From contig MTMA02000006.1 in NCBI GenBank assembly GCA_002011075.2, positions 1,604,599 through 1,668,598 on the forward strand: a stretch of 64,000 nucleotides of DNA. Direction: 5' to 3'. Positions 1 through 8,335 of this stretch are shown piece by piece. Within the stretch, counting starts at the first letter, position 1. Each line of letters opens with the position of its first letter. This DNA is from Candidatus Scotarchaeum otlingeri (GTDB taxonomy: Archaea > Thermoproteota > Nitrososphaeria > Geothermarchaeales > JDFR-13). The notes under the pieces were generated by a model. It was not told the origin of the DNA. It ran no database searches and was given only the letters and a program-made list of their open reading frames with translations. The translations under genes were made by a program, and so were the position numbers.

Positions 1-244
1 GTATTATCCTTTAAGTGTTTTTCCCATAGCATTACAAGTTGTCGCATCAGCGTTTCCTTTGGCCATAGGGTTAGATGGTATAAGGCGGAGCCTTATATAT
101 GGCGAAACATTTGGATCATTAGCAGTCCATATGATATTACTTGTTGTTATGGCTATAATTCTTCTTAGAATCGGATTATGGGCCCTTGAGTACATGGAGA
201 ATAAAGCAAAGAAAGAAGGGAGGCTGATCTTAAGATGGATGTAG
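1..244 (+). CDS. ABC-2 type transporter permease, 3' end only
   Basis: The reading frame is open from the left edge to the stop at 244, so only the last 80 or so residues of the protein are present; the ORF-track start at 59 is an internal TTG. The visible part holds a hydrophobic stretch rich in P, A and V, a short polar loop (LDGIRRS) and a final membrane segment (HMILLVVMAIILL) followed by a basic cytoplasmic tail. This is the usual C-terminus of an ABC-2 permease. It overlaps the next permease gene by 10 nt, so the two are co-translated and probably form a heterodimeric exporter channel. The ATPase gene must lie to the left of the window. Substrate unknown. Confidence 0.72.
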   Translation, partial: YYPLSVFPIALQVVASAFPLAIGLDGIRRSLIYGETFGSLAVHMILLVVMAIILLRIGLWALEYMENKAKKEGRLILRWM

Positions 245-1071
245 AGAATTATCTTAGGAAAATATATGCAATTATGTGGTTCTCGTGGCAAGAATTAAGC
301 AACTGGACTAAGCCTCATATATTTATTGCCTATCTAATGGTTAGGCCAATATTTGGTCTGCTATTGTATGCATATATTTATATAGCTTTTGCTGTCACCA
401 GCGGCTTAGTGGACCCACAACGGGCTTTCTACTTAATTACAGGAATCGCATTTTATAACTTCATTGGAAATGGGATATATGGCGTTGTATGGATAATCCA
501 TGAGGAAAGGGAACATTATAACATCTTGAAATATACATATATTTCATTTCCTAAACTCAGAGATTACCTTCTAGCTAGGAGTATAGTATACTATATTATA
601 GGTATAGGCTTATCTATAGTTGTATTGCTTATAGGTTTACCGCTTGTGGGATATAACCCTTTATTGCTGAAGCCAAATGTGCCCTTATTAATATTTATTT
701 TTCTAATTGGTTTTGTATGGAGCGCTTTTCTATCTATAGTTATGTCTGGATCGAGCCTATTTTCATCTGAATTTGGACCCTTGATATCAGAGGCTTTCGG
801 GGGACTGCTATTTCTTTTGGGTAATGTATTATTCCCCATAACCTCGTTACCAGAATGGCTGCAGCCAGCTGCGTATGCATTGCCGATGATGGATTGGATG
901 GAGTTAGCGAGATTTTCTATTAACCCGGCATACCCGATAGATCCGGTAAATACAACTATTATATTGGTCATTAAGACGCTCGTATATGTTATCATAGGCA
1001 TCGGGTTCTTTGCATTAGCTGATAAACTTGCACGAGATAGGGGTTTATTAGAAACATCGCTTTACCACTAA
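235..1071 (+). CDS. ABC-2 type transporter permease
   Basis: A 278-residue integral membrane protein with about six hydrophobic segments (roughly residues 25-52, 62-88, 110-140, 149-177, 187-208 and 238-262), the layout of ABC-2 exporter permeases. Its ATG lies inside the end of the preceding permease gene (10 nt overlap), indicating translational coupling and a two-permease exporter. The segment near residues 187-210 followed by a P-rich, amphipathic region is typical of ABC-2 domains. Nothing in the sequence reveals the substrate; drugs, lipids and polysaccharides are all possible for this family. Confidence 0.75.
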   Translation: MDVENYLRKIYAIMWFSWQELSNWTKPHIFIAYLMVRPIFGLLLYAYIYIAFAVTSGLVDPQRAFYLITGIAFYNFIGNGIYGVVWIIHEEREHYNILKYTYISFPKLRDYLLARSIVYYIIGIGLSIVVLLIGLPLVGYNPLLLKPNVPLLIFIFLIGFVWSAFLSIVMSGSSLFSSEFGPLISEAFGGLLFLLGNVLFPITSLPEWLQPAAYALPMMDWMELARFSINPAYPIDPVNTTIILVIKTLVYVIIGIGFFALADKLARDRGLLETSLYH

Positions 1072-1095
1072 TAATCTTCAGCCGATAAATAGAGA

Positions 1096-1106
1096 TTTAT
1101 TATATA
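1096..1106 (+). promoter_or_regulatory. TATA box of deoC
   Basis: TTTATTATATA lies about 50 bp before the deoC start, which places transcription initiation near 1130 and leaves a short leader carrying the GGTGGA ribosome-binding motif at 1145-1150. Position and sequence fit an archaeal promoter; not otherwise tested. Confidence 0.4.
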
Positions 1107-1156
1107 CTGTTATAGATGTAATTGTTGTATCATACATTATTTTTGGTGGAATCAAC

Positions 1157-1837
1157 ATGTTTAAGCAACTACCAGAGTTAGCGAAATTAATTGACCATAC
1201 CAATTTAAAGCCTACTGCGACATTTACCGATATTGTTACTCTGATAGATGAAGCACGGAAGTACGGCTTCTATGGTGTATGTATAAACCCCGCTTATATA
1301 CCCCTAGCTAACGAATTGAGGGGAAGAGATAAATTTAAATTAATAAGTGTAGTTGGGTTTCCCTTGGGAGCAACTGGTACTGATGTTAAGATATTTGAGG
1401 GTAGCCGTGCTATTGAAAATGGTGCTGAGGAGTTAGATATAGTAAGTAATATAGGTTTCCTCAGAAGTAAAAGATATGACTTATTTCAAGAAGATGTAGA
1501 AAAGGTTGTTAAGTATTTTAGAACCCAATATCCCGATGTGGTTATTAAGATTATAGTGGATGTTCCATATTTAGATGTAGAAGAACTAAAGATCGCTGTT
1601 AAGATAATTAATTATACTAAACCAGATTTCATAAAGACATCCACTGGTTATGCTCCTAGGGGCACAAGTGTAGATGATGTTAAACTAATTAAGAAGTTAT
1701 TAGCGGGGGATATTAAGATCAAGGCTGCCGGTGGTATAAGAACTCTGGATCAAGTTATTGAGCTTGTGAACGCAGGTGCTGAACGTATAGGTACAAGTAC
1801 CGCTGTAGACATAATTAAAGAAGCAATGGAGAGATAA
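1157..1837 (+). CDS. deoC: deoxyribose-phosphate aldolase
   Basis: DeoC splits 2-deoxyribose-5-phosphate into glyceraldehyde-3-phosphate and acetaldehyde through a Schiff base on lysine. The 226-residue TIM barrel has the family landmarks: LIDHTNLKP at the N-terminus, ELDIVSNIG with the assisting Asp (D94), DFIKTSTGY carrying the Schiff-base Lys (K160) and IKAAGGIRT with the second active-site Lys (K189). Length matches archaeal and thermophilic DeoC. The ATG is preceded by GGTGGA at good spacing and by its own TATA box. In archaea this enzyme links nucleoside breakdown with central carbon metabolism. Confidence 0.95.
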   Translation: MFKQLPELAKLIDHTNLKPTATFTDIVTLIDEARKYGFYGVCINPAYIPLANELRGRDKFKLISVVGFPLGATGTDVKIFEGSRAIENGAEELDIVSNIGFLRSKRYDLFQEDVEKVVKYFRTQYPDVVIKIIVDVPYLDVEELKIAVKIINYTKPDFIKTSTGYAPRGTSVDDVKLIKKLLAGDIKIKAAGGIRTLDQVIELVNAGAERIGTSTAVDIIKEAMER

Positions 1838-1872
1838 GGCATTTATTTATAGATGTTATATATCGTAGGGCG

Positions 1873-2706
1873 TTACAAGTTTAATATATAAGAAGTAATT
1901 GAGAGGCTTATAATCACGGCTTCTTCCATTCGTATCGTCGCAACCATTTGGTTGGGAACAAAATTTATAACTTTATTTGTAAAACTGTAGGGTGACGCTT
2001 CATAATATTCTAAGATTTCAAATAGGCCATATGATGGACCTCCAAATACTATCGCCAAACGTTCAGCCGAGACATTTTTTATATCATCTACCATGTCATA
2101 AATGGGCTTTCCTTTTCTTGAAGTGAGTATCAATTCTCCTTCATATTCGCCTAATAACGTAGGTAATTTTGTTTTTACGTTGACAACTCTATATCCGGTG
2201 TATATTGGAACATCTTCCCGTTCAACTATAACACCATGCATATAATTAGCTGATATCTTTGTTATCTTTACGATTACATTTGTACCTTTCTGTAATTTGG
2301 TGTTAACTACAACATCCTTATCCAGGCCGACATCGATAATAGATTTGTTTCGCCTCGAACTTATCACGATCCCTTCTCGATATTCTGGTAGGCTTAGTTT
2401 ATGGAGAGGCAGCTTCTCTTTATGTAGTGGAGTTCTCAGAGGAGGCAACATTCCGACATACTCTAAATCTCTATCCAATCTGAAGAACTTGCGTCGAAGA
2501 TAAGGAGCCATACTCATATATCTTAGTATCTTAACTATAATCCTACGGGAATTAGGGTCACGAACCAATGGATCTGGATAAATATAGATATTGTCAACAC
2601 CATATATGGAGGCCGCTCTAGCTACCATAGCAATCGCCAGTGTTTTCTGGACTAAAGAAGATAAATTACTAGTAAATGAAGAAGGGATTATTAGATCAAT
2701 ATGCAT
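1873..2706 (-). CDS. SPOUT-class RNA methyltransferase (putative rRNA uridine N3-methyltransferase)
   Basis: Recognised as the archaeal Methyltrn_RNA_3 (PF02598) protein that commonly sits next to the uL3 gene. The N-terminal half starts with a Rossmann-like strand (HIDLIIPSSF) and has a loop naming a nucleic-acid-type insert (residues about 100-200, OB-like); the C-terminal part contains AIVFGGPSYGLFE, a SPOUT trefoil-knot SAM-binding signature. I choose the ATG at 2706 rather than the TTG at 2721 because GGGGGCTG stands just before it. It is divergent from the ribosomal operon, and a role in 23S rRNA modification is inferred from family and location. Confidence 0.8.
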   Translation of the reverse strand: MHIDLIIPSSFTSNLSSLVQKTLAIAMVARAASIYGVDNIYIYPDPLVRDPNSRRIIVKILRYMSMAPYLRRKFFRLDRDLEYVGMLPPLRTPLHKEKLPLHKLSLPEYREGIVISSRRNKSIIDVGLDKDVVVNTKLQKGTNVIVKITKISANYMHGVIVEREDVPIYTGYRVVNVKTKLPTLLGEYEGELILTSRKGKPIYDMVDDIKNVSAERLAIVFGGPSYGLFEILEYYEASPYSFTNKVINFVPNQMVATIRMEEAVIISLSITSYILNL

Positions 2707-2847
2707 GAGCAGCCCCCACAAGATACATTGATAATATAATGATGAATCCTAAGTTTAATAATCATTAAAATTTGGTGCTCAACCTTTAGGTATTTAATAT
2801 TCATACTTTTATAGGTTTATGATTAACCTATACTATTGAATGAACAG

Positions 2848-2857
2848 TTATATATTA
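2848..2857 (+). promoter_or_regulatory. TATA box of the uL3-uL2 ribosomal operon
   Basis: TTATATATTA sits about 50 bp ahead of the uL3 ATG and predicts a start of transcription near 2880. The leader then carries GTGGTG just before the start codon. Assigned by sequence and spacing only. Confidence 0.4.
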
Positions 2858-2903
2858 CCTATAATTATTTCTATGAAGATGAAGATAGAGTGGTGTACAA
2901 GAG

Positions 2904-3908
2904 ATGGGGGCACGGAAGCGTTCAGCGCCGAAGAGAGGTTCATTAGCATTCGCTCCACGTAAAAGAGCGAAAAGTCTAGTACCTACTATAAAATATTGGC
3001 CTAAGCTTGATTTACCCGGTGTAATTCCACTCGGATTTGCAGGATATAAGGCGGGGATGACAGGGGTATTTTATGTTGATAATTATAAGAGATCGCCTAC
3101 CTTTGGCAAAGAAATATATTCGGCTGCAACCATAATCGAGGTCCCTCCGCTATATGTTCTGGGTGTAGTAGGGTATGCAATAGATAAAGTTAAAAACTCA
3201 TTGAGAAGTGTAGAAACAATCATCTCTCCTGAGGTTCCAGATTTTATTAGAAGGAGAATAGTCACATTAAAAGGTGGAAATGGTAAAAAAATAGATTTTC
3301 TAGAGTCTCGACTTGATCAGATTAATGCTATTAGGCTATTGGTGTCAATGCAGCCCCATAAGGCCGGTATACATAAAAAGACACCCGAGATATTCGAGAT
3401 AGAGTTAGGAGGAAATAGCTCGATAGAAGATAAATGGCGATTCGCTAAGGAAAGACTTGGTTCAGAATTAAATATAACTGATGTTTTTAAGCCCGGCGAT
3501 TATATAGATGTGGTGGCTGTAACAAAAGGAAAGGGATTTCAAGGACCAGTAAAAAGATTTGGGATAAAGATACTTAGTCATAAAGCACGAAAAACCAAGA
3601 GAAAGCCGGGTGCTTTAGGTCCATGGAAACCGAGTGCAACCATGTATACTGTACCCATGTTTGGCCAAATGGGATTTCACAGAAGAACATTCTATAAACT
3701 AAAGATACTGGATATAAAGAACCCAGATGATTTCGATAAACCACTCGAGTTCAGGAGATATGGTGTTATAAAAAGTCCCTTCTTGATAATTAAAGGCTCT
3801 GTACCAGGTCCGGCTAAGCGGCTAATAAAGATGAGGCATACAGTTAGACCAGTATCTCATGAGATGAAGCAGCCTGTTGAGATTACATTTAGTTACTTAG
3901 AGGTGTAG
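2904..3908 (+). CDS. rpl3: large ribosomal subunit protein uL3
   Basis: Archaeal/eukaryal-type uL3, 334 residues, binding 23S rRNA near the peptidyl transferase centre. It shows the family signature VTKGKGFQGPVKRFGIK (about residues 205-221) followed by KTKRKPGALGPWKPSATMYTVP, and a C-terminal VRPVSHEMKQPVEITF. The basic N-terminus (RKRSAPKRGS) is the rRNA-binding tail. First gene of the ribosomal run uL3-uL4-uL23-uL2, with a 3-nt gap to uL4. Start ATG is preceded by a GGTG motif. Confidence 0.97.
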   Translation: MGARKRSAPKRGSLAFAPRKRAKSLVPTIKYWPKLDLPGVIPLGFAGYKAGMTGVFYVDNYKRSPTFGKEIYSAATIIEVPPLYVLGVVGYAIDKVKNSLRSVETIISPEVPDFIRRRIVTLKGGNGKKIDFLESRLDQINAIRLLVSMQPHKAGIHKKTPEIFEIELGGNSSIEDKWRFAKERLGSELNITDVFKPGDYIDVVAVTKGKGFQGPVKRFGIKILSHKARKTKRKPGALGPWKPSATMYTVPMFGQMGFHRRTFYKLKILDIKNPDDFDKPLEFRRYGVIKSPFLIIKGSVPGPAKRLIKMRHTVRPVSHEMKQPVEITFSYLEV

Positions 3909-3911
3909 TGA

Positions 3912-4715
3912 ATGAAGAAGATCCCTATATTCAGTTTAGCTGGTGATGAGCTTGAAAAAATAAGCATACCAAGGATTTTCTTAGCGCCTATTAGAGAAGA
4001 TGTTATACATAAAGTGTTTGTTCACCAGTTATCGCATCGGATTCAGCCTAAAGGGAGATATCCTTTAGCTGGAAGAGAAACCAGCGCTGAAAGCTTCGGG
4101 GTAGGCTTAGGCTTAGCCAGATTACCTAGGGTCAAACATGGACCTCTTAGAGGAGTGGCCGCTGTATCCAATATGGCTAGAGGTGGAAGAAAACCTCATG
4201 TGACAACTCCTGAAAAGCGGATCTATAAGCAGCTCAATAAAAAAGAGAGGCTCTTAGGCATTGCTGCGGCTGTCGCCGCTACAGGTAGTAAATATTATGT
4301 TGAGAGAAGGGGGCATATTATTGACAAGGTCTTATTTTTGCCCCTCATTATAGAGGACGACTTAGAATCTATTGATAAAACAAGGGAATTCAGGGAATTC
4401 TCCCTCAGAGTAGGAATTTATGAGGATATTTTGCGCGTTAGGAATAATGTTAAACTGGTCGGTGGGAAAGCGAAGTGGAGAGGGAGAAGAAGAAAGGTTA
4501 GGAAAGGACCGCTAATAGTTTATAATGAGGACAGAGGGATAGTTAAGGCTGCAAGAAACATAGAAGGTGTAGATGTAGTATCAGCTAAGGAAGTAAGTGT
4601 TATCCATCTTGCGCCTGGTGGAGTTCCAGGTAGGCTAACAGTATGGAGTAAATCTGCCGTTGAAACAATAGAAGAGCGGTTAGGATACGTGTTGCGTAGG
4701 GTGGTAATGAAATGA
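3912..4715 (+). CDS. rpl4: large ribosomal subunit protein uL4
   Basis: Archaeal-type uL4 (267 residues). The extended internal loop with GRETSAESFGVGLG and RLPRVKHGPLRG reaches the exit tunnel in the ribosome; the C-terminal half carries GGKAKWRGRRRKVRKGP and HLAPGGVPGRLTVWS, both typical of archaeal L4. It follows uL3 by 3 nt and overlaps uL23 by 4 nt (ATGA), so translation is coupled along the operon. Confidence 0.97.
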   Translation: MKKIPIFSLAGDELEKISIPRIFLAPIREDVIHKVFVHQLSHRIQPKGRYPLAGRETSAESFGVGLGLARLPRVKHGPLRGVAAVSNMARGGRKPHVTTPEKRIYKQLNKKERLLGIAAAVAATGSKYYVERRGHIIDKVLFLPLIIEDDLESIDKTREFREFSLRVGIYEDILRVRNNVKLVGGKAKWRGRRRKVRKGPLIVYNEDRGIVKAARNIEGVDVVSAKEVSVIHLAPGGVPGRLTVWSKSAVETIEERLGYVLRRVVMK

Positions 4716-4990
4716 GTGAAGTTAAGCCTGATCCATTCTATAAATTCATAAAGACGCCGCTAATAACGGAGAAGACAGTTTTGCAAGTTGAGAAATTAGG
4801 TAAAATTACATTCATAGTAGATATTAATGCAAACAAAAAGATTATTAAAGATCTTATCGAGAAGAGGTTTGATGTAAAGGTTAAGAAGGTAAATACTATG
4901 ATTTCTCCTAGAGGCGAAAAGAAGGCTATCGTTACATTTATGAATGTTGATGATGCCATGAAAGTGGCAGTAGCACTTGGAATATTTTAA
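4712..4990 (+). CDS. rpl23: large ribosomal subunit protein uL23
   Basis: A 92-residue uL23 with the typical opening around KTPLITEKTVLQVEK and the NTMISPRGEKKAIVTF strand pair. uL23 sits at the tunnel exit and is the main docking point for SRP and other nascent-chain factors. It overlaps uL4 by 4 nt and is followed 15 nt later by uL2. Length matches archaeal homologues. Confidence 0.96.
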   Translation: MSEVKPDPFYKFIKTPLITEKTVLQVEKLGKITFIVDINANKKIIKDLIEKRFDVKVKKVNTMISPRGEKKAIVTFMNVDDAMKVAVALGIF

Positions 4991-5005
4991 TGAGGTGTAT
5001 ATCAT

Positions 5006-5719
5006 ATGGGTAAAAGAATATTGGCGCAAAGAAAAGGACGGGGATCGATCTTTAAAGCATTGACTCATAGAGCTGTGGCTCCGTCAAGAATTCCACCTTT
5101 TATGGAAGCAACAACTGCTGTTGTAAAAAATATTATTCATAATCCAGGTAGGGGAACTCCTCTTGCACAATTGAGAACACAGGACGGAAATGAATTCTAT
5201 ATCCATGCCGTTGAAGGTCTTTATATAGGTAAAACAATACGTATAAATCAGTCTGTTAAGCCTTCTCCGGGAGATATTTTAAAGCTGAAGGATATTCCTT
5301 CCGGTACAATTATTTCTCATATAGAGAAAGTCCCTGGTGATGGTGGGAAATTTGCTAGGTCTAGTGGGGCTTATGCCCAATTGATAGGTCCATCCGCAGG
5401 AGGAATAGAAGTTCGTCTACCCTCCGGCAAAACAATAACACTAAATCCGGAGTGTAGAGCGGTAATAGGGCCTATATCTGCAGGTGGAAGAGTTGATAAG
5501 CCGTTTTTAAAGGCAGGCAAAAAATATCTGTGGCTTAAAGCTAAATCGGGAAAGAGATATCCAAGGGTAAGTGGAGTAGCTATGAATCCCGTGGACCATC
5601 CTTACGGCGGGGGCGCCCACCAACATGTAGGTAAACCTAAAACTGTAGCCAGAACTTCGCCGCCTGGTAAGAAAGTAGGAAGTTTTGGAGCGCGAAGAAC
5701 TGGTAGAAGAAAAAGGTAA
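5006..5719 (+). CDS. rpl2: large ribosomal subunit protein uL2
   Basis: uL2, 237 residues, needed for subunit association and peptidyl transfer. Visible landmarks are GRGSIFKALTHR near the N-terminus, an SH3/OB core, and the conserved RVSGVAMNPVDHPYGGGAHQH segment whose histidine lies near the peptidyl transferase centre; the basic tail ends GARRTGRRKR. GAGGTG precedes the start codon. It is the last gene of the tightly packed ribosomal block: 342 nt separate it from uS19. Confidence 0.97.
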   Translation: MGKRILAQRKGRGSIFKALTHRAVAPSRIPPFMEATTAVVKNIIHNPGRGTPLAQLRTQDGNEFYIHAVEGLYIGKTIRINQSVKPSPGDILKLKDIPSGTIISHIEKVPGDGGKFARSSGAYAQLIGPSAGGIEVRLPSGKTITLNPECRAVIGPISAGGRVDKPFLKAGKKYLWLKAKSGKRYPRVSGVAMNPVDHPYGGGAHQHVGKPKTVARTSPPGKKVGSFGARRTGRRKR

Positions 5720-5833
5720 GTACTTTTTATTATATTTAGCGTAACTATATGTGAATAGTCAAATCGTAATTTAGAGGTAAGGTAGAGATTCTAGCTAGCA
5801 TTTTCCTACTGAGTAAGCATGTAAAAGATTATT

Positions 5834-5877
5834 TCTTTAAGATATTCTCAAGTGAGCCTCTCAGTATATCTTAAAGA
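5834..5877. repeat. 12-bp perfect inverted repeat with 20-nt loop
   Basis: TCTTTAAGATAT and its exact complement ATATCTTAAAGA flank a 20-nt loop. The stem is perfect over 12 bp. It lies about 115 nt after uL2 and 185 nt before uS19, away from both start codons, so it may be an RNA processing or termination structure, a regulator site or the trace of a small mobile repeat. Function unknown. Confidence 0.6.
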
Positions 5878-6022
5878 TTTTCAATTGCATAAATAAAGCT
5901 CATATTTGATACAAAAAAATCATTGTAAACTGTTAGACAGCGTCAATATGGCGAGATGAATTTTTATCCAGAGATAGATATTTAGATGGTTGCGGTTATA
6001 TCTCTTAGTAGATGATAAAATA

Positions 6023-6031
6023 TTTATATAT
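6023..6031 (+). promoter_or_regulatory. TATA box of uS19
   Basis: TTTATATAT is centred about 35 bp before the uS19 ATG, giving a predicted very short leader that still includes the GAGGAG ribosome-binding motif. This supports separate transcription of uS19 rather than read-through from uL2. Confidence 0.5.
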
Positions 6032-6061
6032 GAATTGGTATAAGCATGGGGTAGAGGAGCG

Positions 6062-6469
6062 ATGGTTAGAAGAAAATTTACATATAGGGGATATACTTTA
6101 GAACAGCTAAAAGAAATGAGTTTAGAGGAATTCGCTAACTTATTGCCTAGCAAAGAAAGGAGACATATATTAAGAGGAAACTTTACACCTGAGGAAAAAG
6201 CTCTATTAAAGAAAATATATAAAATTACACAGAATAATGAAGGAAATAATAAATCCATTAAAACACATGCTAGGGAAATGATAATTCTACCTATAATGGT
6301 AGGATTGACGATTCATGTACATAATGGCAAAGAATATGTGCCTGTAGAGATTAAACCGCAGATGATAGGTAAGAGATTAGGAGAATTCGCCATAACCAAT
6401 AAACCAGTAAAACATGGTCAACCGGGCGTAGGGGCTACAAAAAGCTCATTGTACATACCAATCAAATAA
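6062..6469 (+). CDS. rps19: small ribosomal subunit protein uS19
   Basis: Archaeal/eukaryal-type uS19 (135 residues), which lies in the head of the 30S subunit near the A-site finger. The N-terminal helix ([20 protein letters not shown]) and the core [27 protein letters not shown] are classic. Start ATG follows GAGGAGCG. Downstream, where uL22 and uS3 normally continue the operon, there is instead a rhomboid gene on the opposite strand. Confidence 0.97.
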   Translation: MVRRKFTYRGYTLEQLKEMSLEEFANLLPSKERRHILRGNFTPEEKALLKKIYKITQNNEGNNKSIKTHAREMIILPIMVGLTIHVHNGKEYVPVEIKPQMIGKRLGEFAITNKPVKHGQPGVGATKSSLYIPIK

Positions 6470-6523
6470 GGGGATTATTTTAACATATTAATCGTTACAT
6501 CCTCTTAACTTATCGTCCGAATA

Positions 6524-7252
6524 TTATAATTTTATTTTTAATTGTTTTACCCAGTCTAAATGACCCGGCAGATATATTGCCTCATATATAAAGTGAGTGG
6601 CTGCTGCTAAGATCCCTAAGATAAAGCTCCATGAATGAATAAAAGTATTTGGACCAGACCTTATAACAATAAAACTCAGTGGACTCCCTATAATATAATT
6701 TGGTATGAAAACAAACATAGCTATATTAACTATCCATAAAATAAAGTTTTTTATGCTTGAAGTGTATCTATCAAACTCTTCATAGATCAATGCGGGCATT
6801 ATACTATTTGAAATCGAGAAGAACAGCACTATTCCTATAGCAGCATATACAGCTCCAGAGGAGCCAATCGCAGATATATGTGGGAATAATGTTATCCATG
6901 TTAGATTGGCCGCGATAGCTGAGGCAAATACACCTATAGCGAACGTCTTTGCACGGATATATCTTATATCACTTGGAAGCCCTGAATTTATTAAAATAAA
7001 TATTAATACAAAAAATGAAAAGTATATCATATTTGAATTGAAATGTTGTATATCACTATGGATAAATATTGAGGTTATAATTCCCCAGGGAGAATCGCTA
7101 GATGCAGACAAAAAAGCTCTATTCCATTTTATAGGGAAATATAGAGCTAGAGCACTTATACCTAGAATTGTTATGAATAGGACCAGTACGGGCCGATAAT
7201 CATTCACAAATATCTTTATAATGTGAAAGAAAGATCTCAAATATTTTTTCAC
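6524..7252 (-). CDS. rhomboid-family intramembrane serine protease
   Basis: A 242-residue polytopic membrane protein. Landmarks of active rhomboids are present: a HxxxNM segment (HFNSNMIYF, about residues 71-79) for the oxyanion region, GSSGAVYAAIG with the catalytic Ser, and a late membrane helix containing HSWSFILG with the general-base His. It would cleave helices within the membrane; the substrate cannot be told. Start is GTG at 7252, preceded by GGTGACC. Convergent with uS19. Confidence 0.85.
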   Translation of the reverse strand: MKKYLRSFFHIIKIFVNDYRPVLVLFITILGISALALYFPIKWNRAFLSASSDSPWGIITSIFIHSDIQHFNSNMIYFSFFVLIFILINSGLPSDIRYIRAKTFAIGVFASAIAANLTWITLFPHISAIGSSGAVYAAIGIVLFFSISNSIMPALIYEEFDRYTSSIKNFILWIVNIAMFVFIPNYIIGSPLSFIVIRSGPNTFIHSWSFILGILAAATHFIYEAIYLPGHLDWVKQLKIKL

Positions 7253-7275
7253 GTGGTCACCCTAAACCATTTATT

Positions 7276-7290
7276 GTGTTTATTAAACAC
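7276..7290. promoter_or_regulatory. 15-bp perfect palindrome upstream of the rhomboid gene
   Basis: GTGTTTATTAAACAC is a perfect palindrome around one central base, 24-38 bp before the rhomboid start codon. That position overlaps where a core promoter would lie, so a repressor operator is possible. AT-rich DNA produces chance palindromes, hence low confidence. Confidence 0.3.
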
Positions 7291-7536
7291 TAGAAGCCTC
7301 CTTACCCTTGATGATAAAGTAACTTGTAAAATATTGGCTATATGATAATACTTTATGCTTCTACTATGTATAAAAGGCGATTCTACTGGTATTTTCATCT
7401 ATAAGATACTATTTATTAGATGTAAAATAAATATAATTAGTTGTTAATTTAGATTAATAATGCTAAGCAAAATTTTTGATATTATTTATAGCGGAGGATT
7501 TGTAAAAAACTGAAGCACCATAAGTCTTTTTAATGT

Positions 7537-8256
7537 TTATCTTAATACCAGGCCGAGACTTAATAATACAAGAAATGTTCTTATGAATTCGATAATTCCA
7601 TATGTCTTTATAGCAATGTTGGCTGAGACATTTAGTATCTCCTGTACTACTCTACTTACTACATCTATTACCACTATGTATATTGTGTAGATACTCAAAG
7701 GTCCGAAAAGAATAACAACGTATATCAGAATCATAGATAACATGATGTAGTATATGAAAGCGACTATACGGACATAACCCATTACTTTTAAAGAGGCTTG
7801 TGCAGTAGCCATTATAGAATATATTATCGGAAAAAAGTATATTGAAATATTAGTTACGTTAGAGGCAATTAATATAAATATGGTGTGAGTTGAAATAAGG
7901 CCGCCTCCCACGATTGTTGATCCATAAGTTACGGGTTTTCCTCCCCGTATGTAATGAAGGATCAATATATATAGTAGTAATATGATGACCAATGGAGGAA
8001 TAGAATAATTAAATTTATTGATTATTATAGGAAGATAAATAGCTGAGAGAATACCAATGGATACAGAACATTTTAGATAATGTCTATATGCAGTACATAG
8101 TAATAGATAATCTGATGATAATAATAAGATAAGAGACCCGGATAATGCGGTTAAGAACAGTAAGTTTATCTCTTTTACCTGTAGTAGTGAATATACTAAA
8201 CTTGAAAACCATATTGATGTGATTCCGTGTTCTCTAGGTATACTAAATATCCTCAT
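7537..8256 (-). CDS. YwiC-like integral membrane protein
   Basis: A 239-residue membrane protein opening with MRIFSIPREHGI, a (P)REHG motif like that at the start of YwiC-like proteins, followed by about seven to eight hydrophobic helices with few charged loops. The ORF track extends 42 residues upstream, but that stretch is a low-complexity leader overlapping the next gene; ATG at 8256 gives the motif at the N-terminus. Function of the family is unknown. It lies downstream of the asparagine synthetase on the same strand. Confidence 0.6.
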   Translation of the reverse strand: MRIFSIPREHGITSIWFSSLVYSLLQVKEINLLFLTALSGSLILLLSSDYLLLCTAYRHYLKCSVSIGILSAIYLPIIINKFNYSIPPLVIILLLYILILHYIRGGKPVTYGSTIVGGGLISTHTIFILIASNVTNISIYFFPIIYSIMATAQASLKVMGYVRIVAFIYYIMLSMILIYVVILFGPLSIYTIYIVVIDVVSRVVQEILNVSANIAIKTYGIIEFIRTFLVLLSLGLVLR

Positions 8257-8335
8257 TTTATGAATATGATTATTTCTATATTTAATATATATAATTAACG
8301 AGAGTTTGCAGAGAAAAGCTTTATATTTATAATCC

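Larger units (their letters stand above)
5720..6061. other. intergenic region uL2-uS19 with T-rich terminator, hairpin and uS19 promoter
   Basis: No gene is visible in these 342 nt. Immediately after uL2 comes a T-rich run (TACTTTTTATTATATTT) that could end the upstream transcript. A long perfect stem-loop lies at 5834-5877, and the last 45 nt hold a clear TATA box and ribosome-binding site for uS19. In most archaea uL2 and uS19 are nearly contiguous, so this spacer is itself unusual. Confidence 0.6.

Noticed and set aside
591-1001. 136-aa minus-strand ORF
   Set aside because: Shadow of the ABC-2 permease gene.
4796-5068. minus-strand ORFs within uL23/uL2
   Set aside because: Opposite strand of ribosomal protein genes that are certain.
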